Positions 1-12,341 of a stretch of DNA of 64,000 nt are shown piece by piece. Both the position numbers and the translations under genes were made by a program. How positions within the stretch are numbered: position 1 is the stretch's first letter; each line of letters opens with the position of its first letter. The notes beneath the pieces are model-generated. The model was not told the DNA's origin. It did no database searches and saw nothing but the letters and a program-made list of their open reading frames with translations. This DNA comes from Ascidia mentula. Lineage: Eukaryota; Chordata; Ascidiacea; Phlebobranchia; Ascidiidae. The stretch spans positions 9,672,001 through 9,736,000 of the forward strand of contig OX387203.1 of the NCBI GenBank assembly GCA_947561715.1, written 5' to 3'.

Positions 1-2090
1 GGATATTCAGGAAATGGAACAGTCTGCTCAGGTATATCGCAACTGATAGAACATTAAAGCATCCATGATATAAATTCTTGGTTGCTTTGTAATATAGTTT
101 GTGTATGTTTGGTTTAAATTGTTTAGCATCATTTCTGCCTATATGCTTACAATACAAGTTCAGAATTATATTTTATCTTGCAGATATAAATGAGTGTGAA
201 ACGGGCATTGCTACCTGCCCAGACAACACCGTGTGTGTGAACAATAAAGGAAATTACTTATGTCCGTGTCTAACTGGCTTTGAGTCTGAAGACGGACTGT
301 GCCTGGGTTTGTATTGACAAAATGTTGATCTTTATTTTCGTAGAACCAATATATATAAATAAATACAACTTTTATAACTGTGTAAAGTATTTGAAACACT
401 TTTCGGCAGCGTTTTGGCAATTTGAAGATTAACGGTGCCTACTTTTTTGTTTATATGCGGTTTTTACATATAAGTGGCTTTAATCAGATTGTCTGCGATG
501 CCAAATCATTGGCTAAGAAGTATACTGTTTGTGGGTGATCCAATTGTAGCTTGCTATTTTTGCTAAGTTTTTCATCCAACAGATGTCAACGAGTGCCAGT
601 CAGGAAATACCGGGTGCGCTGTCAACGCAACTTGCGAAAATACCTTCGGTTCGTACAAATGTTTCTGCAATGAAGGAATGTCCGGGGACGGAAGGACCTG
701 CGTTGGTAAGAATTAAACTTGCCTTTGTTTGCTTGTTTGGTAACTGATGTTGTAAACGTCTACTTAACGACATACATTACCCTTAAGTTTAGTTTGCGTT
801 TGTTCTTTCATCAACAAAAACATTACTTTTTTATCACTGGATGCAAATACAATCCGGTATGTGAATGTCCACCTATGCCACCATCCATTTTCAAAATGGT
901 TTATTAAGGTTTTGCTGGCTATGTTCAGTTAAGATTTATTCAACCGCTTTTGCCTTTAAGGCATCGACGAATGTAGCGACCCAAAGAAGAAACCTTGCAC
1001 TGGTGACTTCATGGAATGTCAAAACACAGTCGGTAGTTTTGAATGTACTTGTCCTTCCTACATGAACCTCCAAGATGGAAACTGCGTTGGTAAAAATTAA
1101 TTTGCAAATTTTATTTAAATATGTGAATAATTTGGCATGAACGTTAAAATTTAGGGACCAAAACAAACATAAACCCATAGTGTAAATTGATTTAAAATTT
1201 TGTACAGACATTACAAGTACAAATCAAGCAACATTGATAACTAATTCAATTGTGTCACACGCAAGTATTTGCCATCGGTTGGTATGCTTTAGAAATGTTC
1301 AATTTTGCAACTTAAAAACAAACTATTCCAACCTTCAAAATTATCAAACTTTGTTAAATATTAGCCTACACGCATGTTGCTCCTAAACTGACGTGAATCA
1401 CATGTTGTTGTTGCAACATTCGTATTGGATTCACTTCCAACTCGTATGTGACAAACTTTCGTTTCAGAACTTCCGCCAAACTTTGCGTCGAGAATGAAGG
1501 AGAAAAAGAAAGAACTGTTAGCGCCTGGCGGAACCAGAATTGAAATGTTGGCGCTTTACGTGCTTTCAGGAAGCGTGGCGGTCCTACTGCTCGTATTTGC
1601 TGCAGTGCAGGTACTTGACTTTCTATGGAGAATGATTGTACGGATTTGTTTAAGAGTCAACTGATTTGCGCAAATTAAATAGAGGTTAAATCACAAGAAT
1701 TAAACGCCTTATTTGCATAGTTTTATACACATTTTATATTTTTCATAAATTACGATTTCTTTGTTATGAAATCTTTCATATATAAGTTATATAGGTTCAT
1801 ACCAGTACCTTTTTTTGCCGACTTTAACAGTTTGTAATTTTGTAGGCCAGGGTCATTTAGTGCTTTTAACCAATATATTGTATAAGGTGTACAAAAGATG
1901 GGCAAATTCAAAGACCGAAAGATTGACAAATCCGTCTCACGGTGAAGACAACGCGATGAAAACGGACGAAATTAATGACAAAGATCTGACCGTGACACTT
2001 TTGACATTGAAATTTAGTACAACATCACAACAACACTTGGCCTCCGGCCTAATTGCTCTCGTCGTGTGTGCGTGCACTCGCCAAACTTAA
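1..2090 (+). CDS. Gene A, 3' part: EGF modules, transmembrane segment and extended tail
   Basis: This is the 3' end of a TSP1/EGF-type single-pass membrane protein; the 5' part lies left of the window. Exons read by eye are 1-31, 184-306, 583-705, 961-1089, 1468-1610 and 1887-2090. They encode the end of one EGF module, then INECETG, DVNECQ and GIDEC EGF modules with six cysteines and the calcium-binding D-x-N/D-E pattern. Next comes a basic juxtamembrane stretch (MKEKKK) and a helix starting [18 protein letters not shown]. Module borders are phase 1. The tail starts VYKRWANSK. Where the paralogues end DKDL-stop, 9 bases including the stop are missing, so the frame runs another 33 codons. All visible exons are open. 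The same tail change is present in copy B. Whether the whole gene is intact cannot be judged here. Confidence 0.72.
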
Positions 2091-3292
2091 ATTCGCAACA
2101 ATTTACCAAAATACAATCGTGCGCTACACAAAAAACAAACAAACAAATTCTTCCTATTATTGTAGTTTTATTTGTTTCGTTAAATGCATAATGATTGTTG
2201 ATTTTCTTTTCTACACTCTGAAAAACAGCCAAATTTTCCTCGCAATATCGCCACACCCAAGGGTCTGTTTCAGATAACCAATTGCGGTTTTTAGCGGCCC
2301 CACGTCCTTATCCAATCTGTTCCATTTATCGTGTTTAACTGTGCCGAGTTTTTTTTTTCTTTTTTCAACAAACGGATCAACGTATTATGTAACTGTGCCG
2401 AGTTTTTATTGTTGTTACATGTTTATTGTCACCATTAAACATGTTTTACAATGAATTTTAAAAATTTGATTGGTTGTTGTCCGAAAACATCGGAAAATGC
2501 ATACTTAAAGTTTTGGATTAGAACAAGTACGTAACATGCCGATGCGCCGTGAATAATTGGCAGCAAACATACGCAAACGGAAAGAGCAGAACTATTGCTG
2601 TTAAAAATTTCTGCAAAGTCTTGCTAATACATACGTTTGAACACTCTTTGGTCTAAAATAAATGTACGAACCACCAGCTTGCCTTCGTTAATTTGAAGAT
2701 TTTTAAGGGTGAGAAAAATATTTATTCTGCTCCGATATGTGAGGTAGACGTGGTTTTGATCCAGTTGTGAATGGCACAAAGATCCATCCAAACATATTCT
2801 TTTTGTGCTCAAAGGTTTCTTTTACGACTTGGGAACTAAATGGATGACTTTGAATTGCCGCTTTATGTAAAAAATAAAATAAACAGAATAGTGAATGAAT
2901 TTACAGTGCTACATTACAAGAAACACGATATTTCACAATTTCAATACAATAAACCTCAGCTTGGACATCGTCCAAATATTAATGCAACAGATATTGTACA
3001 TAGAAGAACCTGTGCAGTTGGAAAATACCTCAGCAGAGCAGCCCAACCGCATGCGCACCTCACCCTCATGATACAATGGCCAAAAATATGAACAAAGCAA
3101 AATAGTCAATTGCTTTCCTAAACTGTGAAGTCTCGAAAACCACTGTGCACTTGGAACGTTAAGAAAACTTGCATATTTGCAATTTCGCACTAAACAGTTG
3201 CCATTGTTTTTTCGGAAGAAAAGATATTTTGTGTACTTGTTTGAACAACATCAGTTGCCGAACAAGAAAACATAAGCAAGTTTAATTCTTAC
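2091..3292. other. 3' flank between convergent A and C1, with a relic signal-peptide exon
   Basis: No live gene is seen here. The stretch just after gene A is ancestral 3' untranslated sequence, since copies with an intact stop have the same DNA downstream. At about 2535-2600 on the minus strand a decayed copy of the family's first exon can be aligned with the intact one at 33622-33683: the start codon is gone and the splice donor is altered. The short open frames at 2624-2812 and 2840-3091 are kept in both tandem copies but resemble no known module. Confidence 0.5.
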
Positions 3293-4638
3293 CAACACAA
3301 GTCCTTCTGTCCCCGAACATTCCTTCATTGCATAAACATTTGTACGAACCGAAGGTGTTTTCGCAAGTTGCGTTGATATCGCATTTAGCATTCCCTTGTT
3401 GGCACTCGTTAACATCTGTTTACCGAAATAGAACTAGCAAATATTTCTGATATAACGCCAACTTTTTCCATGCTAAAGTCTCCCGCTTTACAAACGCTTA
3501 ACTTGGCGATTTCAGCTATTACTTTGCATGTGCAGACAAAACAGTTTTCAAAATTGTTGAATGCTTTACATTATTAAAAAAGGTGAACTGTTTTTTACAA
3601 ACCTAACATTAAATATCAAATAACGTTCACTATTTCGTCAGTACGAACCAGAACATAGCCCCAATTGAGACACGAAGCCAGTTAGACAAGGACAATAATT
3701 TCTTTTAGTGTTAATATTTTTGTGACGGTTCGGTAGCCATTTGTATTTCGAGGATTGAAAAAAGGACCATTGGCATACCTGAGCAGACTGTTCCATTTCC
3801 TGAAAATCCAGGCTCGCATACGCAAAGGAAACTCCCCTCAGTGTCAACACATCGACCGCTCAAGTGGCAATTGGTAATCTGCACTGTGCATTCATCGAAG
3901 TACAAATCAGAGTTTTCATTGATTTTATTTATCACGCATAGCACAACCAACGCTCTAAATTTCTAAGACACCAAACAACAAACTGTAAAAAGATTTGTTG
4001 TTTTATATAAGTGCAATAGGTTAGACCCTTCCTTTAAAGTATTGGAACACAAGCCAGCTAACCATTGGCCCCACACACAATCTGCAGGACAGCAAACATC
4101 ATTGCACGTTCTTTCTTCCGTGAAGCTGCCATTGCAAGGGGAACCACCGCATATTTGCGTCACGCTCACATTTCTAAACCTTGACTGCGTTCCTTTAAAA
4201 AAATATTTAGTTTGGTACCTAACGGAACGACACCCAGTGCAAAGTGGAATAGTCTCTCTCTGGCTATTTAGCCAACAAGACCGTTGTTAGTCACCAGTTG
4301 CACTGATGTGTATTGATAGGTCGTAGCAGTGCGCACAATGTTCTGCTAATATCTGTATCGCTATAACTTATTGCCGAAACTACCAGTACAACAACATGGT
4401 TTTGTAGTCGCATCGATGTGTTTCATAAATTTAAAACAAACTTAATCTCATTTTCTACTCAACAACAAACGAGGAGAAACCTGCTCTTTATTTCATTACC
4501 TCGACAACACTGGGTGTTGCACGATCTCGAGCTTGGCAATCTGCAGTAACCGCACTCTCCTTATTCCGAGTTATTCTTGGAGATTGCGTTCCACCTCCAC
4601 AAGGTCGTGAGCAGCTTGCCCAGCTCCATTGGCAGGGC
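3293..4638 (-). pseudogene. C1: truncated TSP1/EGF pseudogene
   Basis: Read on the minus strand from 4638: an atypical TSP1 exon (4500-4638), a TSP1 exon (up to 4192, cut at about 4050), an EGF exon (about 3779-3901), an EGF fragment (3649-3715) and an EGF exon (3293-3415, DVNECQQG). The TSP1 exon is 139 nt where copy C2 has 140, a one-base deletion that shifts the frame after TRNK. The EGF exon at 3779 has lost its AG acceptor. No first exon, large TSP1 exon or transmembrane exon is present. This gene cannot make a normal family protein. Confidence 0.78.
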
Positions 4639-4858
4639 CTGCTATTACATTAAAAAAACCTGCAATAGTACATGGAGTAAATTGTACATGGAATTTTTGC
4701 TGAAGTTTGTAGTCCTCTTTGACAGCAAAACTCGATTTACAGACATATCATAAACCTCACTCCGCACAACAACAAAAATGTAAACAACTACAAATTCATG
4801 TGATTCAGTGTGATGCAAATATCAGAAACAAACATACATCCGTTTATTAACGCTAATT

Positions 4859-4998
4859 AGGTTCAAAGGCATTGCAGCCAAGCTGAATCAGCCACTTTTC
4901 CCGACAAGTCGGAGTGATATCTGAAAAATCATGCTCCCGTTGAGGTCGGACCCTGGGCTAACCAGGCCCAACGCTCTACCAACTGAGCTACAGGAGCT
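4859..4998 (-). mobile_element. tRNA-derived SINE (copy 1)
   Basis: On the minus strand the sequence begins like a tRNA with a clear A box (TAGCTCAGTTGG) and a degenerate B box, followed by a tail containing a GGCTGATxCAGCTTGGCTGCA-like block. The same family occurs at 14594-14730, 36314-36466, 37101-37241 and, internally deleted, at 27112-27238. It lies in the intron-like spacer between head-to-head copies C1 and B. This is not a functional tRNA: the acceptor stem is missing and the B box is mutated. Confidence 0.75.
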
Positions 4999-5190
4999 CA
5001 GTGGTTTCACGGGTATATTGTGGCCAAGGTACACTGGTGCGTGCAGGGTAGGCGGCTTCCCTGACAATTTGTCTCGATGATGCTAGTAGTTGTTGTGCGC
5101 AGTGAGATTGGTGAAGTTTCCATAAATCAAATTTTGCCGTCAAAAAGAAATACAAATTGCAGCAAAAATTCCATGCACGATTTACTCCAG

Positions 5191-8100
5191 GTCCCATTGC
5201 GGGTTTTGGATATGTGGCACCACGCCCTGTGAATGGAGCTGGGCAAGTTGCTCACGACCTTGTGGAGGTGGAACGCAATCTTCAAGAATAACTCGGAGTA
5301 GGGGAGAGACTTTGGATTGCCGAATTCGAGATCGTGCAACAACCAATGTTGTCCAGGTAATAAAATAAAGAGCCGATTTCTCCTTATTTGCTGTTCAGTA
5401 GAAAATAAGTTTAAGTTTGATTTAAACTCATGAATCACATCGATGCGACTACAAAACCATGTTGTTGTGTTGGTATTTTCGCCAGTTATAGCGATACAGA
5501 CATTAGCTGCAGATTGTTGTGCCCACTGCTTCGACCTATCAATTCACATCAGTGCAACTGGTGACTGACAACAGTCTTGTCGGCTATTTAGCCAGACAGA
5601 GACTATTCCACTTTGCGGTGACTTTGCACTGGGATTCGTTCCATTAGGTACCAAACTAGGTACGAAAGACCGGAGACGAACTGCTATGAAACGTACCATC
5701 GTCAAACAACTTCTTGGATACCAATAGTGTTGTCGGCTTGGTATCACAAACATCATTGGCTCATTGCTTGTACATGATAACAAGTAATTGTCAATATAAC
5801 AATTGTAATCTACACTCTAAGTTGGAAGTTAGTAGTTCTGTTTGAGAACATATGTACATTGAATTGTACCGTAAAGAAATTTTATTCAATCTCTGTTTTC
5901 AAAGATATCACATTTCCACTACTATCATCATGGTTGTTTCAGTGAACTGCTATTGGGCATTCTGGAGGAGTTGGGGAGGATGCTCTGCGAGCTGTGGATG
6001 TGGAATTAGAACACGGACCCGGATGCACGGCCGGAGTGCAAGTTGCGGAGGCAGTCGGTGTTACGGGGGCTCAACTTCGTCACAGACTTGCAACACAAGA
6101 TGCTGTCCGGTGAACTGCGCCTGGGGACCATGGGGGCGGTACGGATCATGCTCCGCCAATTGCAACGGAGGAACACAGTATAGATCTCGCTCTACAACAA
6201 GATCTCATTCTTGCGGAGGCTCTTGCTCTGGTTCTTCTCGCTCGTGTAATACTCACTCTTGCCCTGTAAATTGCCGTTGGGGTTCGTGGGGTAAGTTTGG
6301 TAATTGTTCAGCAACTTGTGGCGGTGGAACGCAGAGAAGATCAAGGATTGTCGAGGCAAGTGCTAGGAACGGAGGTGCATCTTGTTCTGGGTCGCCAACG
6401 TTATTCCAAACTTGCAACTCTCAGCCTTGTCCTATTGATTGTCGTTGGAGTTCGTGGGGTGAATACGGGACATGTTCTGTCTCTTGCGGAGGAGGAACAC
6501 AGGTTAGATCAAGAAATATCTCTGTAAGTTCCAGGCATGGAGGTTTAACTTGCAACGGTTTATCGACATCCGTAAGAAGTTGTAACACCCACCCCTGTCC
6601 AATACACTGCATCTGGGAAGCGTGGAGCGAATTTGGAAGATGTTCTGTTAGTTGTGGTGGGGGAACTCAATCAAAACTTAGGTAAATAGCTCGATACATA
6701 AGGCACGGGGATTTAAATTGCACAGGACCAAACGAGGAGTCGCAAAGATGCAACACCCAATGTTGCCCGGTTAACTGTCAGTGGGGACAGTGGAGCAAAT
6801 TTAACGATTGTCCTGTTGAATGTGGTAATGGTACACAATTTCGCAATCGACAGATCCTGGTTGCAGCTAATTGTGGTGGTCAACCATGTATGGGCGAAGA
6901 TACCACGTCACAATTCTGTAACACTCACTGCTGACCGTCGATTGTCAATGGGGAGACTGGAGTGATTTTGGCGAGTGTTCTGTCCCATGCGGTGGAGGCG
7001 AAAAACACCGTCAACGCCAAATTTTCATGGAGCTCGCGTGTGGGGGAAAATCCTGCAATGGTTCAAGTATTGATTCAACACCGTGTAACACACACCCATG
7101 TCCTGTGGATTGTGTTTGGGGTAACTGGGGTGTGTGGAGCAACTGCAATGTTACCTGCGGTGGTGGATCCAGGTTCAGATCAAGAAAGGTTGACCTGAAA
7201 GCTCGGTACGGGGGATTCGAATGTGAAGGTCAATCAAATGAGTCAGATTAAGTGTTTATTTCTTGAATGGAAATGCAAGGTGTTTGGTTATTGTCATATT
7301 TATAAGTGGGTGGTGGTGATTTTCCAATACAATTTTTTTGATTTTGGTGTTGACACCAGATACCACTAAACATGTTTCTTTCCCAGTCGTTAAACCCCGT
7401 TCCAAATTCGCTAAATCTAGTAAAGTTTATTGCTCATTGCTTCTTTCTACAACTATAAACAAATATTTGCAGAATCTGCAATCAAAATTGTTGCCCTGTC
7501 AACTGTGTCTGGAACAATTGGAGTGTTTGGACAATCTGCTCCAAAACGTGTGAAAACGGTTGGTAATGATATGGTATGATTCCTAGTATCGACTAAAAAT
7601 AAACCTAACAAAATATTTTATTTGAAGGAACGCAGTCAAGTTTCAGAAGTGTCTGCGTGTCGCAAATATGCGGTGGTTCCCCTTGCAATGGCAGTTTCAA
7701 GGAAGAAAGAACGTGCAATGATGCTTGTTGTCCTGCAGATTGTGTGTGGGGCCAATGGTTAGATTGGGGAGAGTAAGTAATGATTTTGGTTGTTGTACCA
7801 TGTAATTGATACCATAATGATTCGTTTTCCCCCGAAGCCGAAGTTTGACACAGCATTGTTACATAGGATGTATAAAGTAACTGTAATGAAGTTTAAATGA
7901 TGCTAAAAATCCGCTTGATAATTTGTCCAGATGCAGCCAAACTTGCGGCACTGGCTTGAAGATACGGGAAAGAGATATTCACTTGAACAAGAATTGTAAC
8001 GGAGCGGATTGCATTGGTGATAACAGGGATGAACAAAAGTGCAACTCTCAGTGTTGCCCAGGTATGCTGTCTCGGAATATTTAAATAGCAGCCAAGAATC

Positions 8101-11100
8101 TCGTGTTAAATGCTTGGCAATTAGACATGTTCACTCTTGTTTTAAATGTATGACCCATATCGTAATGCGAACTTTATGTTGTTATGCCGTATTACATTTG
8201 ACTTTGAGTAAAAGTGTTTCATTCTGATAAACACTGCAACAATTCTTCAAGTAGGATTTGCTGTTGGAAAACCTTGCCTGATAGACTAGTCAGATCACTG
8301 TAATTCGAATCAGTAACACAAATTTTTGTTATAATGGAGCCACTGTGACTGCTACGGGTTGTTTATGTGAACCAGGGTGGAGTGGTCTGTGCTGTGACAC
8401 AGGTAAATTATTCACCTAAGCATTGAGTCAAATGTTGCTAAATGCTAAGATATTTCTGAAAATTGATTTTTGCAATGATTTGTAACTAATAGCCACCAGT
8501 TATGTAGATTATTACGTGGGTCAAAGAGAAAATAAACACTTTCGTTCATTGCAATGATAAGTGCTAAAGAATAGGGCATACATTTAGCTTAATGAAGGCA
8601 AGTGTATCAATGCAATGCTGAGAATACTTGACAGGCTTGCTTTGTCAGACGTTGACGAATGCATCCAGCCAGGAAGTAGTTCATGCCCGGAGATGTCGAA
8701 CTGCGTCAACACGGATGGAAGTTACCGCTGCAATTGCGAGTCTGGATATACGAAAAACAACGACTTGGAATGTGAAAGTAGGATTATGGCTTGTGTTCCA
8801 ATACTTGAAAGGAATAAGGGTCGAAACCTAATGGAACAGATCCCACTTCTAAAACAACACGTATTTTTACAGTTTGTTGCTTGGTGTCTTAGGAATTTAG
8901 TACGTATGGTTTGAGTTTTGTTCAAATAAAATAACGTATTTTTGTAATAACACTTCAAGCGACAATATAATTAATGAAAACTCTGTTTTAGACATCGATG
9001 AATGCACAGTTCAGATTACCAATTGCCACCAGGACGGTCGATGCGTTGACACTGATGGAAGTTTTCTTTGCATATGCCAGGCTGGATTTTCAGGAAATGG
9101 AACAGTCTGCTCAGGTATATCGCAATTGATAGAACATTAAAGCATCCATGATATAAATTCTTGGTTGCTTTGTAATATAGTTTGTGTACGTTTGGTTTAA
9201 TTTGTTTAGTATCATTCTGCCTATATGCTTACAATACAAGTTCAGAATTATATTTTATCTTGCAGAAATAAATGAGTGTGAAACGGGCATTGCTACCTGC
9301 CCAGACAACACCGTATGTGTGAACAATAAAGGAAATTACTCACGTCCGTGTCTAACTGGCTTCGAGTCTGAAGACGGACTGTGCCTGGGTTTGTATTGAC
9401 AAAATGTTGATCTTTATTTTCGTAGAACCAATATATATAAATAAATACAACTTTTATAACTGTGTAAAGTATTTAAAACACTTTTCGGCAGCGTTTTAGC
9501 AGTTTGAAGATTAACGGTGTTTACTTTTTTGTTTATATGCGGTTTTTACATATAAGTGGCTTTAATCAGATTGTCTGCGATGCCAAATCATGGCTAAGAA
9601 GTATACTGTTTGTGGGTGATCCAATTGTAGCTTGCTATTTTTGCTAAGTTTTTCATCCAACAGATTTCAACGAGTGCCAGCCAGGAAATTCCGGGTGTGC
9701 TGTCAACGCAACTTGCGAAAATACCTTCGGTTCGTACAAATGTTTCTGCAATGAAGGAATGTCCGGGGACGGAAGGACTTGCGTTGGTAAGAATCAAACT
9801 TGCTTATATTTGCTTGTGTGGTAACTGATGTTGTAAATGTCTACTTAACGACATACATTACCCTTAAGTTTAGTTTGCGTTTGTTCTTTCATCAAGAAAA
9901 ACATTACTTTTTTATCACTGGATGCAAATACAATCCGGTATGTGAATATCCACCTATGCCACCATCCATTCTCAAAATGGTTTATTAAGGTTTTGCTGGC
10001 TATGTTCAGTTAAGATTTATTCAACCGCTTTTACCTTTAAGGCATCGACGAATGTAGCGACCCAAAGAAGAAACCTTGCACTGGTGACTTCATGGAATGT
10101 AAAAACACAGTCGGTAGTTTTGAATGTACTTGTCCTTCCTACATAAACCTCCAAGATGGAAACTGCGTTGGTAAAAATTAATTTGCAAATTTTCATTTAA
10201 ATATGTGAATAATTTGGCATGAACGTTAAAATTTAGGGACCAAAACAAACATAAACCCATAGTGTAAATTGATTTAAAATTTTGTACAGACATTACAAGT
10301 ACAAATCAAGCAACATTGATAACTATTTCAATTGTGTCACACGCAAGTATTTGCCATCGGTTGGTATGCTTTAGAAATGTTCAATTTTGCAACTTAAAAA
10401 CAAACTATTCCAACCTTCAAAATTATCAAACTTTGTTAAATATTAGCCTACACGCATGTTGCTCCTAAACTGACGTGAATCACATGTTGTTGTTGCAACA
10501 TTCGTATTGGATTCACTTCCAACTCGTATGTGACAAACTTTCGTTTCAGAACTTCCGCCAAACTTTGCGTCGAGAATGAAGGAGAAAAAGAAAGATCTGT
10601 CAGCGTCTGGCAGAACCAGAATTGAAATGTTGGCGCTTTACGTGCTTTCAGGAAGCGTGGCGGTCCTACTGCTCGTATTTGCTGCAGTGCAGGTACTTGA
10701 CTTTCTATGGAGAATGATTATACGGATTTGTTTAAGAGTCAACTGATTTGCGCAAATTAAATAGTGGTTAAATCACAAGAATTAAACGCCTTATTTGCAT
10801 AGTTACACATTTTATATTTTTCATAAATTACGATTTCTATGTTATGAAATCTTTCATATATAAGTTATATAGGTTCATACAGCCCTCTGTTATGTTATTG
10901 TGTATTCCAGTACCTTTTTTTGCCGACTTTAACAGTTTGTAATTTTGTAGGCCAGGGTCATTTAGTGCTTTTAATCAATATATTGTATGAGGTGTACAAA
11001 AGGTGGGCAAATTCAAAGACCGAAAGATTGACAAATCCGTCTCACGGTGAAGACAACGCGATGAAAACGGACGAAATTAATGACAAAGATCTGACCGTGA

Positions 11101-11195
11101 CACTTTTGACATTGAAATTTAGTACAACATCACAACAACACTTGGCCTCCGGCCTAATTGCTCTCGTCGTGTGTGCGTGCACTCGCCAAACTTAA
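5191..11195 (+). pseudogene. B: TSP1/EGF/transmembrane gene with broken 5' half
   Basis: Exons: 5191-5356 (atypical TSP1), 5943 to about 7248 (TSP1 array), 7473-7558, 7628-7772, 7931-8061, a remnant at about 8326-8401, then EGF exons 8649-8777, 8992-9114, 9266-9388, 9664-9786, 10042-10170, the transmembrane exon 10550-10692 and tail 10992-11195. Lesions: no signal exon; the first TSP1 exon is one base short; stop TAA at 6683-6685; a one-base deletion with a new TGA near 6933; splice donor GT changed to TT at about 7249; and the mixed TSP1/EGF-like exon is deleted at its 5' end. The EGF exon 9266 has Cys changed to Arg (NYSRPCL against NYLCPCL in A). The 3' half is intact and nearly identical to A, with the same stop-loss tail. 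It could be transcribed but cannot give a full protein. Confidence 0.78.
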
Positions 11196-12341
11196 ATTCG
11201 CAACAATTTACCAAAATACAATCGTGCGCTACATAAAACAAACAAACAAAATCTTACTATTATTTTAGTTCTATTTGTTTCGTTAAATGCATAGTGATTG
11301 TTGATTTTCTTTTCTACACTCTGAAAAACAGCCAAATTTTCCTCGCAATATCGCCACACCCAAGTGTCGGTTTCAAATAACCAATTGCGGTTTTTACCGG
11401 CCCCACGTCCTTATCCAATCTGTTCCATTTATCGTGTTTAACTGTGCCGAGTTTTTATTGTTGTTACATGTTTATTGTCACCATTAAACATGTTTTACAA
11501 TGAATTTTAAAAATTTGATTGGTTGTTGTCCGAAAACATCGGAAAATGCATACTTAAAATTTTGGATTAGAACAAGTACGTAACATGCCGATGCGCCGTG
11601 AATAATTGGCAGCAAACATACGCAAACGGAAAGAGCATAACAATTGCTGTTAAAAATTTCTGCAAAGTCTTGCTAATATATACGTTTGAACACTCTTTGG
11701 TCTAAAATAAATGCACGAACCACCAGCTTGCCTTCGTTAATTTGAAGATTTTTAAGGGTGAGAAAAATATTTATTCTGCTCCGATATGTGAGGTAGACGT
11801 GGTTTTGATCCAGTTGTGAATGGCACAAAGATCCATCCAAACATATTCTTTTTGTGCTCAAAGGTTTCTTTTACGACTTGGGAACTAAATGGATGACTTT
11901 GAATTGCCGCTTTATGTAAAAAATAAAATAAACAGAATAGTGAATGAATTTACAGTGCTACACTACAAGAAACACGATATTTCACAATTTCAATACAATA
12001 AACCTCAGCTTGGACATCGTCCAAATATTAATGCAACAGATATTGTACATAGAAGAACCTGTGCAGTTGGAAAATACCTCAGCAGAGCAGCCCAACCGCA
12101 TGCGCACCTCACCCTTATGATACAATGGCCAAAAATATGAACAAAGCAAAATAGTCAATTGCTTTCCTAAACTGTGAAGTCTCGAAAACCACTGTGCACT
12201 TGGAACGTTAAGAAAACTTGCATATTTGCAATTTCGCACTAAACAGTTGCCATTGTTTTTTCGAAAGAAAAGATATTTTGTGTACTTGTTTGAACAACAT
12301 CAGTTGCCGAACAAGAAAACATAAGCAAGTTTAATTCTTAC
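11196..12341. other. 3' flank of B, copy of 2091-3292
   Basis: Same content as 2091-3292: former 3' untranslated sequence of the membrane gene, then a decayed minus-strand signal-peptide exon at about 11590-11655. I see no live gene, RNA gene or array. Confidence 0.5.

Larger units (their letters stand above)
1..5090. repeat. Direct tandem duplication, copy 1 (gene A 3' end + C1)
   Basis: Positions 1-5090 match 9084-14815 closely over coding, intron, 3' flanking and SINE sequence, so A/C1 and B/C2 are one duplicated unit of about 9 kb. The first copy starts left of the window. Copy 1 lacks about 690 bases present at 13104-13790 of copy 2; the junction is near 4041-4050 in a short AAGC/AGC overlap. 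Small indels and substitutions distinguish the copies. Confidence 0.85.

Noticed and set aside
1815..1886. Upstream part of the open frame before the tail exon of A
   Set aside because: A typical AG acceptor before GTGTACAAA at 1887 and the same exon start in H, G and F show that the upstream codons are intron.
2840..3091. Conserved 83-codon open frame present in several flanks
   Set aside because: It is identical in A and B only because of the recent duplication; the D flank has lost its start and changed its end, and it resembles no known domain.
4859..4998. tRNA gene
   Set aside because: The A box is good, but the acceptor stem and B box are degenerate, and the sequence continues into a shared tail found in several copies: a SINE.
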